From Dysgonomonas sp. 520 (lineage in GTDB: Bacteria; Bacteroidota; Bacteroidia; Bacteroidales; Dysgonomonadaceae): a DNA stretch of 61,450 nucleotides. Made by a program: the position numbers and the translations under genes. Under the pieces are notes generated by a model, which was not told the DNA's origin, made no database searches, and saw only the letters and a list, made by a program, of their open reading frames with translations. Of this stretch, positions 44,312 to 51,973 are shown piece after piece. The DNA lies in assembly GCF_010501095.1 (NCBI RefSeq), contig NZ_QVMP01000021.1, positions 346 through 61,795 of the forward strand, given 5' to 3'. The first letter of the stretch is position 1. The number at the start of each line of letters is the position of its first letter.

Positions 44312-45619
44312 TTAATAGTTTCCCAATACTTTATCATAGATTGACGAATCTTGTCTTTGTGTCGGGGTGAAAGGGGTTTGCCAAAATTGGGATTCTTTGA
44401 GCCTTTTAATGAGTTGCTGATTTTTTGTTTGGTTGCTTCTGATAAGTTTCTGTTTTTTCTCATAACTTGAATTATTATAAAATTGATTATTTACTCTTAT
44501 TGGTTTACTATAAATAGTATCATTTTCATATATTTCTTTTTCAAAATCATTATTGGAAATAAAATTATTAACCTCTTTATTTTCCGATATTTGATTATCA
44601 TACCCTACCTCCGGGAGGGGCAGTGGTAATTTACCCTCCCATGATTCTAAACATGGGATTGGGTATAGGTCAATTTTGCGTTTCTTATTATCCCTAACAA
44701 CAATTATTCTATCCACGTATTCACAGAACATAGCATAAAGGAACTTTTTGTCTAGTAAATCAAATAGGGTAATAGGTTTTTTATGTTTCTTCTCATACCT
44801 TTTTAGTTCTTCCGATTCTAGCCGAATTTCTGCTCTATGAATATTTTTGAAATTGGGGTTATGGGCTTTATGATAATCCAGAATATATGTCTTATATGGG
44901 GAGAAATCCTTTATTTCCTCTAACTTATTATATGCAGCCAATTCTATCGTAGATTTCTTTTCATTGGTCTTCTTTTTTTTGTTTGGCTCGGTATCTATAT
45001 TTCTGTCATCTTCTTTCTTCTTGGGATAGTTTACCAGCCTTTCATTTTGAATGTAAATAGTACGAACTTGAAAGGGATTATCTGGGCTGCCATAGTGCCA
45101 GTATTTGATTTTTGAAGTGCGGTTTTTTCGGTCTTTCACATTCTTGCCCATTATTTTTAACAGGTTATCTGCATTTCGTATGTTTCTTCTTAGTACCTGT
45201 TCATGGTTATGATGATAGCTGTCATGTGCTATTTCCATTCTGGTGATATTATTTAGTTTTAAATTGAGGTCTGAGAAAATTTGAGGTAGGAACTGTAAAG
45301 TTCCGTTATAGAAAGTTTTGTTGCTTATGGTAAACCAGATTTGTTCATCTCTATGGGGTTGTCCGAATACACAAAAATCTAATCTTCCTATATGATAATC
45401 GGCATAGCAAACATTATAGCTATATTTATATCTTCTACTTTTATCTATTGTTTGTGTCAGTACTGTTTTTCCAAATGTGTGGATAGGTTTAAGCGATTCT
45501 TCAGGATAGTATTTGATAGCATCATTAAAATTGTCTTCTAGTGTTGAAAGACAACACATGACAAGCTTATCAAGTTGAAGTGTAGCTTTGGGGTAATTGT
45601 TCTTTTTTCCATTTCTCAT
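44312..45619 (-). CDS. Putative rolling-circle Rep (Rep_trans-like)
   Basis: A 435-residue protein. The block NITRMEIAHDSYHHN near residues 122-136 matches the RIEIAxD motif of replication initiation factors (Rep_trans, phage gene II type), and HRAEIRLESEELKRYEKKH near residue 260 matches their RxEIRLKxxEL motif. A candidate catalytic Tyr lies in KTYILDYHKAH between them. A Lys/Glu-rich linker and an Asn/Gln-rich C-terminal third of about 120 residues are low in complexity. Such proteins nick an origin to start rolling-circle copying, so the integrated element may replicate when excised. The assignment is by motif reading and is moderate. Confidence 0.5.
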   Translation of the reverse strand: MRNGKKNNYPKATLQLDKLVMCCLSTLEDNFNDAIKYYPEESLKPIHTFGKTVLTQTIDKSRRYKYSYNVCYADYHIGRLDFCVFGQPHRDEQIWFTISNKTFYNGTLQFLPQIFSDLNLKLNNITRMEIAHDSYHHNHEQVLRRNIRNADNLLKIMGKNVKDRKNRTSKIKYWHYGSPDNPFQVRTIYIQNERLVNYPKKKEDDRNIDTEPNKKKKTNEKKSTIELAAYNKLEEIKDFSPYKTYILDYHKAHNPNFKNIHRAEIRLESEELKRYEKKHKKPITLFDLLDKKFLYAMFCEYVDRIIVVRDNKKRKIDLYPIPCLESWEGKLPLPLPEVGYDNQISENKEVNNFISNNDFEKEIYENDTIYSKPIRVNNQFYNNSSYEKKQKLIRSNQTKNQQLIKRLKESQFWQTPFTPTQRQDSSIYDKVLGNY

Positions 45620-45727
45620 AAAATTAGTTGTTACTTACTATTTAATCGACAAGTACAGTATAGTACGGTCGTTATATAAATAGTAATAGTATCTTGTGAG
45701 AATGTGAATAGATAATTTATTAAATAA

Positions 45728-45751
45728 GAAATGCGCCGGTTGGCGCATTTC
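45728..45751. terminator. Bidirectional hairpin upstream of rep
   Basis: GAAATGCGCC (45728-45737) pairs with GGCGCATTTC (45742-45751) around GGTT. A strong stem between the 45783 gene (minus strand) and rep; it may terminate or attenuate read-through into rep. Confidence 0.65.
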
Positions 45752-45782
45752 AATAACTAAACGATATAGTTGGAATCTTTTG

Positions 45783-46250
45783 TTATAAACTTGTCTGTTC
45801 TTTTTCTAATTCTGTTTGATACAAATCCCTATGTTTACAAAATTCTCCTATTGATGAAATTTTAGGAAAAACTTCGTCAAACAGGTAATCGAACGTTTTC
45901 GATTCAAACTCGTCTACATCAAATTCATGGCTCATATTTTCAGATTCAAGGGAGAAAGTTTGAAAATGTTCACATTTTCCATTTTGAAACCTCCAAAATG
46001 TATAGGAATGCACATCACTAGAAATACATATATAATTTAATTTCGGAAACATCTTGCTGGATTCTAGTATTTCATCAAACACTTCGATTTTGGGAGCCTG
46101 AATATGAAGCAGAGCATTGTATGTAATTATATTAGATTTTCTATCCAACGATTCATCATGGAAGAATTGTTTTACATGCTCAAAAAATCTATTAGTTTCT
46201 TGTTCTTCACCAATCACTTTAATTTTAATAGTGTACATTACTTTACTCAT
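45783..46250 (-). CDS. Unknown small protein, possibly Api92-like
   Basis: A 155-residue acidic protein. The opening MYTIKIKVIGEEQETNRFFEHV and the mid-section NYICISSDVHSYTFWRFQNG suggest a ferredoxin-like alpha/beta fold similar to the neighbouring gene. The C-terminal third is Glu/Asp-rich. No enzyme motif is seen. It lies 110 bp after the Api92-like gene and upstream of rep on the same strand. Function unknown. Confidence 0.6.
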   Translation of the reverse strand: MSKVMYTIKIKVIGEEQETNRFFEHVKQFFHDESLDRKSNIITYNALLHIQAPKIEVFDEILESSKMFPKLNYICISSDVHSYTFWRFQNGKCEHFQTFSLESENMSHEFDVDEFESKTFDYLFDEVFPKISSIGEFCKHRDLYQTELEKEQTSL

Positions 46251-46360
46251 ACTTTTTTTAATTTATTTATTATTATTATTTTCATACGTATGCTATTCTC
46301 TACCATTGATTTTTGTATTATTGCAAACTTCATTTTCTTCAACTTTTTCATTTGTTTTGT

Positions 46361-46768
46361 TTAATCATCAAAAAAGAAACATTCTCGGGGTATTTCTGTT
46401 TCAATACCATTTTTGATAAAAAGATGAACTTCGTCATCCGGCAAATAATAAATGTAAAGAAACATTACATAAGGAAATTTACAACTCAATTCATTAATAA
46501 GGAATGGAACAGGGTCATTTATCGTAATAAATATAATTTGATTTGGTTTCGGGCTTTTCTGTGAAAATGCATTCCATTTTGTCTGCCAATTCTCATAACT
46601 CCAATCAACACATTGTACTGATTCATCTGGACTTGGAATAATTTTATTAAAATCAATGAACATATTAGGCTCACGTTTAGAAGGTTTTCCTTTAAGAAAC
46701 TCCCTCACTTCTTTTACTTGATTATCATCACCAATGATTTCAAGTTGGTTATATAGCATCTCTGGCAT
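46361..46768 (-). CDS. Api92/YubB-like ferredoxin-fold protein
   Basis: A 135-residue protein with the landmark arrangement of the YubB/Api92-like ferredoxin domain: YNQLEIIGDDNQVKEVREFL at the start, FIDFNKIIPSPDES in the middle, then the NWxTKWNA signature (SYENWQTKWNAFSQK) near residue 78, and a final YYLPDDE. These proteins are common on plasmids, phages and integrative elements; their role is unknown. This placement supports the mobile nature of the region. Confidence 0.7.
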   Translation of the reverse strand: MPEMLYNQLEIIGDDNQVKEVREFLKGKPSKREPNMFIDFNKIIPSPDESVQCVDWSYENWQTKWNAFSQKSPKPNQIIFITINDPVPFLINELSCKFPYVMFLYIYYLPDDEVHLFIKNGIETEIPRECFFFDD

Positions 46769-47113
46769 AATTTATTATATTATATTATTTTATTATAATT
46801 CATAGTTCAGCATAACTTATGCTTTTATTTAAAACATAATGTTAATGTTGAAATAGTAAATAGAATTTGAAAATATTTTGTAGAAAAGTTACTATCCGGC
46901 AACTTTCAAATTAGGAGTTATGGTTTAGGAATCCATTCCCTCAATTCATAAATTAAGTCTAAATCTTCAAGAAATTGGTTCGAGAATAGAACGGTTAAGG
47001 GTAGGATAATTCTTTTATACTTCATCGAACCATACCCATAAAGTTAATGTACTTCATAAAATCAATAACCTTTACAAAGTCCTCTATAAGGGTTCGATAA
47101 TTTGATACCCCTT
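46769..47113. other. Right end of the integrated element, non-coding
   Basis: Contains GCATAAGTTATGC and AAAGTT/AACTTT dyads upstream of the Api92-like gene, and at 47022-47114 a minus-strand frame (CEGVSNYRTLIEDFVKVIDF, then MKYINFMGMVR, stop TGA) that would become the integrase C-terminus if the element circularised. Confidence 0.6.
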
Positions 47114-47161
47114 CGCACTTAAAGAGACAATTTGGTGATTTTTCCATTTTGTCTCTTTTTT
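47114..47161. other. Right attachment repeat (attR), 48 bp
   Basis: Identical to 38980-39027. Beyond it, similarity to the left-hand integrase tail continues imperfectly for about 35 bp into the chromosome-side flank (up to GTTAATTA, near 47196). It is again preceded by CCCTT, as in the tRNA but lacking CATC. Confidence 0.9.
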
Positions 47162-47212
47162 CATTCTTGTAACTCCTTATTTTTCCGTTAATTAAGGGGT
47201 CATGGGATCATG
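47114..47212 (-). pseudogene. Remnant integrase C-terminal tail
   Basis: On the minus strand the frame DPLINGKIRSYKNEKRDKME, then KSPNCLFKC, aligns with the last residues of the element's integrase (HLINTEIANYSNKKRDKMEK, SPNCLFKC) with substitutions outside the att repeat. An in-frame TGA lies just upstream (near 47210). It looks like the decayed tail of a related integrase from an earlier insertion at the same tRNA. Confidence 0.6.
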
Positions 47213-47254
47213 CCGAAAAATTGTGGAGAGCTAATTTTTTTCTAGCTTTGTTCT

Positions 47255-47548
47255 ATGGAAAGCGGTTATGAATTATTATTACCCGAAGGGTTAAAAGACA
47301 AAACTGTAGCTTTGACTCGATTAGCCAAATGGTATGAAGCAGTAGAACAAGCAGGATTCAAAACTTTTGATACGGTAAAAAGAAGTATAGCGGCTCACTA
47401 CAGAACAATACTTAACTATTTTGATAATCGTTCCACCAATGCTGCTAGTGAATCTTTTAATGCTAAAATTAAAGCTTTCAGAGCTCAATTCAGAGGAGTT
47501 AGAGATAAAGCATTCTTCTTGTTGAGATTAGCTAAATTATATGCGTAA
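47255..47548 (+). pseudogene. Transposase C-terminal fragment (ISL3/ISAon1-like)
   Basis: 97 residues resembling only the end of a DDE transposase: LTRLAKWYEAVEQAGFKTFD, then YFDNRSTNAASESFNAKIKA and FRGVRDKAFFLLRLAKLYA. The motif RSTNAASESFNAKIKAF is typical of the last block (with the catalytic Glu) in ISL3-type enzymes. The catalytic DD part is absent upstream, where only about 90 bp separate it from the integrase remnant, so this is a truncated insertion sequence. Confidence 0.75.
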
Positions 47549-47627
47549 AATCAAAATCCCTCATATTATTTACGTTGATCCAATTTTTACATTGATCCGT
47601 TTGTTCCTTCATGGCTCTTCTAAGTGC

Positions 47628-47670
47628 AAAAAAAAGAAACAGCCACTTACATTGTATTGTAAGTAGCTGT
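47628..47670 (-). terminator. Terminator of tRNA-Asn
   Basis: Minus strand: ACAGCTACTTACA and TGTAAGTGGCTGT form a 13-bp stem with one G-T pair, followed by TTCTTTTTTTT. Confidence 0.85.
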
Positions 47671-47678
47671 CTCTCTTG

Positions 47679-47752
47679 CTCTTCCTCTTGGACTTGAACC
47701 AAGGACCCTCTGATTAACAGTCAGATGCTCTAACCGACTGAGCTAAGGAAGA
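47679..47752 (-). tRNA. tRNA-Asn (GTT anticodon)
   Basis: The acceptor stem TCTTCCT pairs with AGGAAGA, discriminator G. D arm GCTC...GAGC, anticodon arm TCTGA-CTGTTAA-TCAGA (anticodon GTT), T arm CTTGG-TTCAAGT-CCAAG. CCA is not encoded. Confidence 0.96.
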
Positions 47753-47851
47753 ATGTCTATACTTTTACTCTCAAAAGTGAGGCAAAAGTAGGGTATATTT
47801 CCGAATTATGCAATATCTTTACGCAAAAAATAACAATAAATTGAGAAAATA

Positions 47852-48826
47852 ATGAAAATATTAGGAATAGGCAATGCCCTTGTTGATGTATTGGTGCTAC
47901 TTAAGAATGATAATATACTAGAAGAAATGAAATTTCCTAAAGGTAGTATGCAGTTGATAGATGATTATATGTTCACAAAGTTGAATCTGTCGATTGCTAA
48001 TTCCGAGAAACTGATCGCTTCGGGAGGTTCGGCGTCAAACACAATCGCGGCAATGGGTAGACTAGGTGTTGATACAGGCTTTATCGGCAAGGTCGGAACA
48101 GATTTTTATGGAAATTATTTCAAGGAAGACTTGGTGAGATGCGGAACAAAATCGCACCTGATTGTGGAAGATGCCGTTTCGGGTGTTGCTACAACACTTA
48201 TCTCGCCCGACGGTGAGCGTACTTTCGGCACCTATCTGGGAATAGCAGCCAATCTGAAACCCGAAGACTTGAAGCCGGAGCAGTTTGAAGGATACGACTA
48301 TTTCTACATAGAGGGATATCTTGTCCAAAATCTTGATCTTATCCGAAAAGCCATTGAATTGGCTAAAAAAGCAGGAGCAAAAATAATCTGGGATATGGCT
48401 AGCTACAATGTTGTGGAGGGTAGCCGTGATTTTCTTTTCGAAATAATACCGGAACATATCGACATTATTTTTGCCAACGAAGAAGAGGCCAAGGCTCTGC
48501 TGAACGTAGAAGTTGAAGAAGCCTTATCTATATTGAGCAAGCAAGTGGAATTGATAATTATAAAGGAAGGCGCAAAGGGATCGTGGATTCAGAGAGGTGA
48601 CGAGAAAATATCCATAGCAACTAACAAAATCAGCCGCATAGACACTACGGGAGCGGGCGATTGGTATGCAGCAGGGTTTCTATACGGACTGGCCAACGAC
48701 TTTTCGTTGGAATTGTGCGGAAAAATCGGTAACTTCCTTGCGGAAAATATTATACAGGTGGTTGGAGCTAGATTTAGTGAAGACCAATGGCTTAAAATCG
48801 ATAATGAATTAAAAAAGATGTTATGA
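47852..48826 (+). CDS. PfkB-family carbohydrate/adenosine kinase
   Basis: A 324-residue ribokinase-like enzyme. Signature 1 is GGSASNTIAAMGRLGVDTGF near residue 57, and signature 2 is the anion-hole and catalytic-Asp motif DTTGAGDWYAAGFLYG near residue 263. DMASYNVVEGSR and FANEEEAKALL are typical of the adenosine-kinase/fructokinase branch. The substrate is not determinable. Its stop overlaps the ATG of the lipoamide dehydrogenase gene by four bases. Confidence 0.88.
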   Translation: MKILGIGNALVDVLVLLKNDNILEEMKFPKGSMQLIDDYMFTKLNLSIANSEKLIASGGSASNTIAAMGRLGVDTGFIGKVGTDFYGNYFKEDLVRCGTKSHLIVEDAVSGVATTLISPDGERTFGTYLGIAANLKPEDLKPEQFEGYDYFYIEGYLVQNLDLIRKAIELAKKAGAKIIWDMASYNVVEGSRDFLFEIIPEHIDIIFANEEEAKALLNVEVEEALSILSKQVELIIIKEGAKGSWIQRGDEKISIATNKISRIDTTGAGDWYAAGFLYGLANDFSLELCGKIGNFLAENIIQVVGARFSEDQWLKIDNELKKML

Positions 48827-50172
48827 TTTACGATGTTGCTATAATCGGGGGAGGCCCCGCAGGATATACTGCTGCCGAAAGGGCATCTTCGCATGGATTG
48901 AAAACAATCCTTTTCGAAAAAAATGCAATAGGAGGTGTTTGCCTGAATGAAGGATGTATTCCGACAAAAACACTGCTTTATTCGGCAAAAACACTCGATA
49001 ATATCAAGTCGGCGCAGAAATATGGCATAAATGTTGACGGAAATGCCGATTTTGACTTGTCAAAAATTATAGCACGGAAAAATAAGGTTGTAAGAAAACT
49101 TACGGCCGGAATAAAAATGAAGCTCACAGCCCACAACTCGGTCATTGTTTCGGGAGAGGCTTCAATCTCAGGCAAAGACAATGAGGGGAATATCGAAATC
49201 ACTTCGGCTGATGAGGTTTATAAAACGAAAAAACTTATACTGTGTACCGGTTCCGAAAGTATCATTCCCCCTATAAAAGGACTGGCGGGAACTGAATACT
49301 GGACTTCACGGGAAGCCCTCGACTGCAAAGAGTTGCCTCAATCGCTGGTGATTATCGGAGGTGGAGTTATCGGAGTTGAGTTTGCTTCATTCTTCAACAG
49401 CATGGGAGTGAAAGTAACTGTTGTGGAGATGATGCCCGAAATACTGGGTGCGATGGATAAGGAATCGTCAGCTATACTGAGAGCGGAATACACAAAAAAA
49501 GGAATCATCTTCCATCTGAATACAAAGGTGACGGCAGTTTCTCCCCAAGAAGTAACGATCGAAAAAGACGGAGAAACTCAGAGTATAGAAACAGATAAGA
49601 TATTATTGAGTGTCGGTCGCAGACCGATTATTGACGGTCTAGGATTGGATAAACTCAATATAGAACTTCACAGGAACGGAGTAAAAGTTGACGAAAATAT
49701 GCAAACTTCTTGTGCCAACGTTTATGCTTGCGGAGACATTACCGGCTATTCGCTATTGGCTCATACAGCCGTCAGGGAAGCAGAAGTTGCAGTAAACCAT
49801 ATTCTTGGCAAGGATGACAGAATGAGTTATAAGGCAATTCCGGGAGTTGTTTATACTAATCCGGAAATTGCAGGTGTAGGAAAAACCGAGGAAGAACTTC
49901 TTGAAAAAGGAATCATCTATAAAGTACATAAACTGCCAATGGCATTTTCGGGGCGGTTTGTCGCCGAAAATGAAATGGGAAACGGCATCTGCAAGCTAAT
50001 AGTGGATGCGGAAGATACGATAATCGGATGCCACATGCTGGGAAATCCGGCTTCCGAACTGATTGTAATTGCCGGAATTGCCATCGAGAAGGGATATTCG
50101 GTGGAAGAATTTCGTAAGATTGTCTTCCCTCATCCTACTGTGGGTGAGATCATTCACGAGAATTTAATTTAA
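48823..50172 (+). CDS. lpdA: Dihydrolipoyl dehydrogenase
   Basis: A 449-residue FAD-dependent disulfide oxidoreductase. FAD loop VAIIGGGPAGYTAAERA, redox Cys pair GGVCLNEGCIPTKTL near residues 40-45, NAD loop IIGGGVIGVEFASFF, second FAD motif VYACGDITG, and the C-terminal HPTVGEIIHENL with the catalytic His-Glu. It regenerates lipoamide in 2-oxoacid dehydrogenases and the glycine cleavage system. Neither complex is encoded nearby. Confidence 0.93.
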   Translation: MIYDVAIIGGGPAGYTAAERASSHGLKTILFEKNAIGGVCLNEGCIPTKTLLYSAKTLDNIKSAQKYGINVDGNADFDLSKIIARKNKVVRKLTAGIKMKLTAHNSVIVSGEASISGKDNEGNIEITSADEVYKTKKLILCTGSESIIPPIKGLAGTEYWTSREALDCKELPQSLVIIGGGVIGVEFASFFNSMGVKVTVVEMMPEILGAMDKESSAILRAEYTKKGIIFHLNTKVTAVSPQEVTIEKDGETQSIETDKILLSVGRRPIIDGLGLDKLNIELHRNGVKVDENMQTSCANVYACGDITGYSLLAHTAVREAEVAVNHILGKDDRMSYKAIPGVVYTNPEIAGVGKTEEELLEKGIIYKVHKLPMAFSGRFVAENEMGNGICKLIVDAEDTIIGCHMLGNPASELIVIAGIAIEKGYSVEEFRKIVFPHPTVGEIIHENLI

Positions 50173-50194
50173 ATAAACCTTAAATTATAAAACT

Positions 50195-51271
50195 ATGACT
50201 AAATATTTTAGTGATAAAATCAGATGTATCTCCTTTGTTTCAATGGTGATGGTTGTTATCCTTCATTCTTACAATGTTATTTTGAATACATTGAGTGGTT
50301 CGATAACTATTACCAAAGGATACAATTACTTCATTCAAACATTTATTTCACAAGGTATTGTCAGAGTTGCCGTCCCCTTGTTTTTTCTGATTTCCGGATA
50401 CCTGTTCTTCAGAAACATCAATACCGGAGCTTTTAATGAGTTTCTTCAGAAATATAAGACCCGATTTAAATCATTGGTGATCCCATACCTTTTTTGGTCT
50501 ATTTGGTGTATTTTTCTTTACTTAATCTTACAATCAATACCGGCTTCTAAGCCCTTTTTCACAACCGACCTTATTCGTGATTATTCATTTTCCGATTTAT
50601 TAAATAGAATTTTTATAACACCGTTGCCGTATCAATTTTGGTTTGTGAGAGATTTGGTTATTTGGGTTATCTTAAGTCCTTTGGTTTATAGAATATTGAA
50701 ATACACAAAAGCGTTATTTCTAATTATCGGTTTTATAGCATGGTCTTTTGAGTTTGATTTTGTCATTTTCACAAACATAAGTTTTTTCTTTTTCCTTACA
50801 GGCTCATATTTAGGAATAAACAGAGTGAAGTTTGACCTACTTTTACAGAAAGACTTCAAATATACTTATCTATTTGTTTGCTTGTGGCTAATAACTGTTA
50901 CTGTTTTTACTTGTTTAACCTATATAGATTATGCACATGAGTGGGTATTGGTTCTTTTCTACAAAACTTCCACATTGGTGGGGATTGTTGCTCTTTGGTT
51001 TGGCTATGATAAAATTTATAGGAACAAGGATATTTCAAAAAAATGGTATTTTCCCATCTTCAAATATTCTTTTTTCATTTATGTGATACACGAACCAATG
51101 ATGGTGATGATGAGAAAAGGTTTATATTCCTTCTTAGGATTTAACCAACTCAGTTCATTCATAATCTATTTCGCAGCGCCTTTAATTGTAATAACATTCG
51201 CAATATCGGTCGGAGCATTGATGAGAAGATTTCTTCCCAAAATATATGCTTTTGTAACAGGAGAAAGATAA
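50195..51271 (+). CDS. Acyltransferase-3 family membrane protein
   Basis: A 358-residue integral membrane protein with about ten helices. CISFVSMVMVVILHSYNVI carries the N-terminal His of the acyltransferase-3 family, QGIVRVAVPLFFLISGYLFF is the conserved second block, and PYQFWFVRDLVIWVILSPLV the third. Such proteins O-acetylate or succinylate extracellular polysaccharides. It is AT-rich compared with the flanking housekeeping genes and may be accessory. Confidence 0.85.
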   Translation: MTKYFSDKIRCISFVSMVMVVILHSYNVILNTLSGSITITKGYNYFIQTFISQGIVRVAVPLFFLISGYLFFRNINTGAFNEFLQKYKTRFKSLVIPYLFWSIWCIFLYLILQSIPASKPFFTTDLIRDYSFSDLLNRIFITPLPYQFWFVRDLVIWVILSPLVYRILKYTKALFLIIGFIAWSFEFDFVIFTNISFFFFLTGSYLGINRVKFDLLLQKDFKYTYLFVCLWLITVTVFTCLTYIDYAHEWVLVLFYKTSTLVGIVALWFGYDKIYRNKDISKKWYFPIFKYSFFIYVIHEPMMVMMRKGLYSFLGFNQLSSFIIYFAAPLIVITFAISVGALMRRFLPKIYAFVTGER

Positions 51272-51419
51272 TATTAAAGTGTATATTCCGCTTTATCTGA
51301 CAATTTTCGGAGTGGTGGTAGCTATGTGAATAAGAATTTAAATTACTCTAAATTTTAACTGTATCTCGCTTTTATATTGAGAATTCGTTTAACTTCGTGA
51401 GTTAATTTAAACATTATTA

Positions 51420-51484
51420 TAGGGATGAGGCTCTACTTCACCCGACAGACAAATATTTCCGGACAGAGCAGATACCTGTCCCTA
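51420..51484. repeat. Imperfect palindromic intergenic element
   Basis: TAGGGA...TCCCTA ends with inner GCTCT...AGAGC form a long imperfect hairpin. It resembles a palindromic intergenic repeat; one copy was noticed. The rest of 51272-51526 shows nothing. Confidence 0.45.
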
Positions 51485-51526
51485 CATAAATTAAATTGAA
51501 ACAATCTTGTAGCTAATATATTACAA

Positions 51527-51958
51527 ATGAAAGTAAAAATAATAAACAAATCGCATCACCCTCTGCCCGAATATGCAACTGAATATTCGGCAGGATTGGA
51601 TTTGCGTGCAAATATCAGTGAAGATATAACTCTGAAACCTCTTGAACGAACACTTGTGCCAACAGGTTTGTTTATAGAATTGCCCGAAGGATATGAAGCC
51701 CAGATCAGGCCTCGAAGCGGATTGGCGTTTAAACATGGGTTGACGGTATTAAATTCTCCCGGAACGATTGACGCAGATTATCGGGGAGAGATAAAGGTAA
51801 TTCTGGTCAACTTGTCGAACGACGAATTTGTGATCAAGGATGGGGAGCGTATCTGCCAAATGGTTGTTGCTCAGCATGCGCAAGTAGAATGGCAAGAGGT
51901 CGAAATCATTGACGAAACAGAACGTGGCGCGGGAGGATTCGGCCATACAGGAAAATAA
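51527..51958 (+). CDS. dut: dUTP diphosphatase
   Basis: A 143-residue trimeric dUTPase that hydrolyses dUTP to dUMP, keeping uracil out of DNA. All five motifs are seen: [47 protein letters not shown], and the C-terminal [11 protein letters not shown]. It starts a probable operon with the TPR protein 16 bp downstream. Confidence 0.96.
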   Translation: MKVKIINKSHHPLPEYATEYSAGLDLRANISEDITLKPLERTLVPTGLFIELPEGYEAQIRPRSGLAFKHGLTVLNSPGTIDADYRGEIKVILVNLSNDEFVIKDGERICQMVVAQHAQVEWQEVEIIDETERGAGGFGHTGK

Positions 51959-51973
51959 TTTGTAAAGTGAATT

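Noticed and set aside
47616-47640. TAAGTGCA near 47620 considered as another copy of the attachment site
   Set aside because: Only about 7 bp agree in inverted orientation, within chance, and it is the T-run of the tRNA-Asn terminator.
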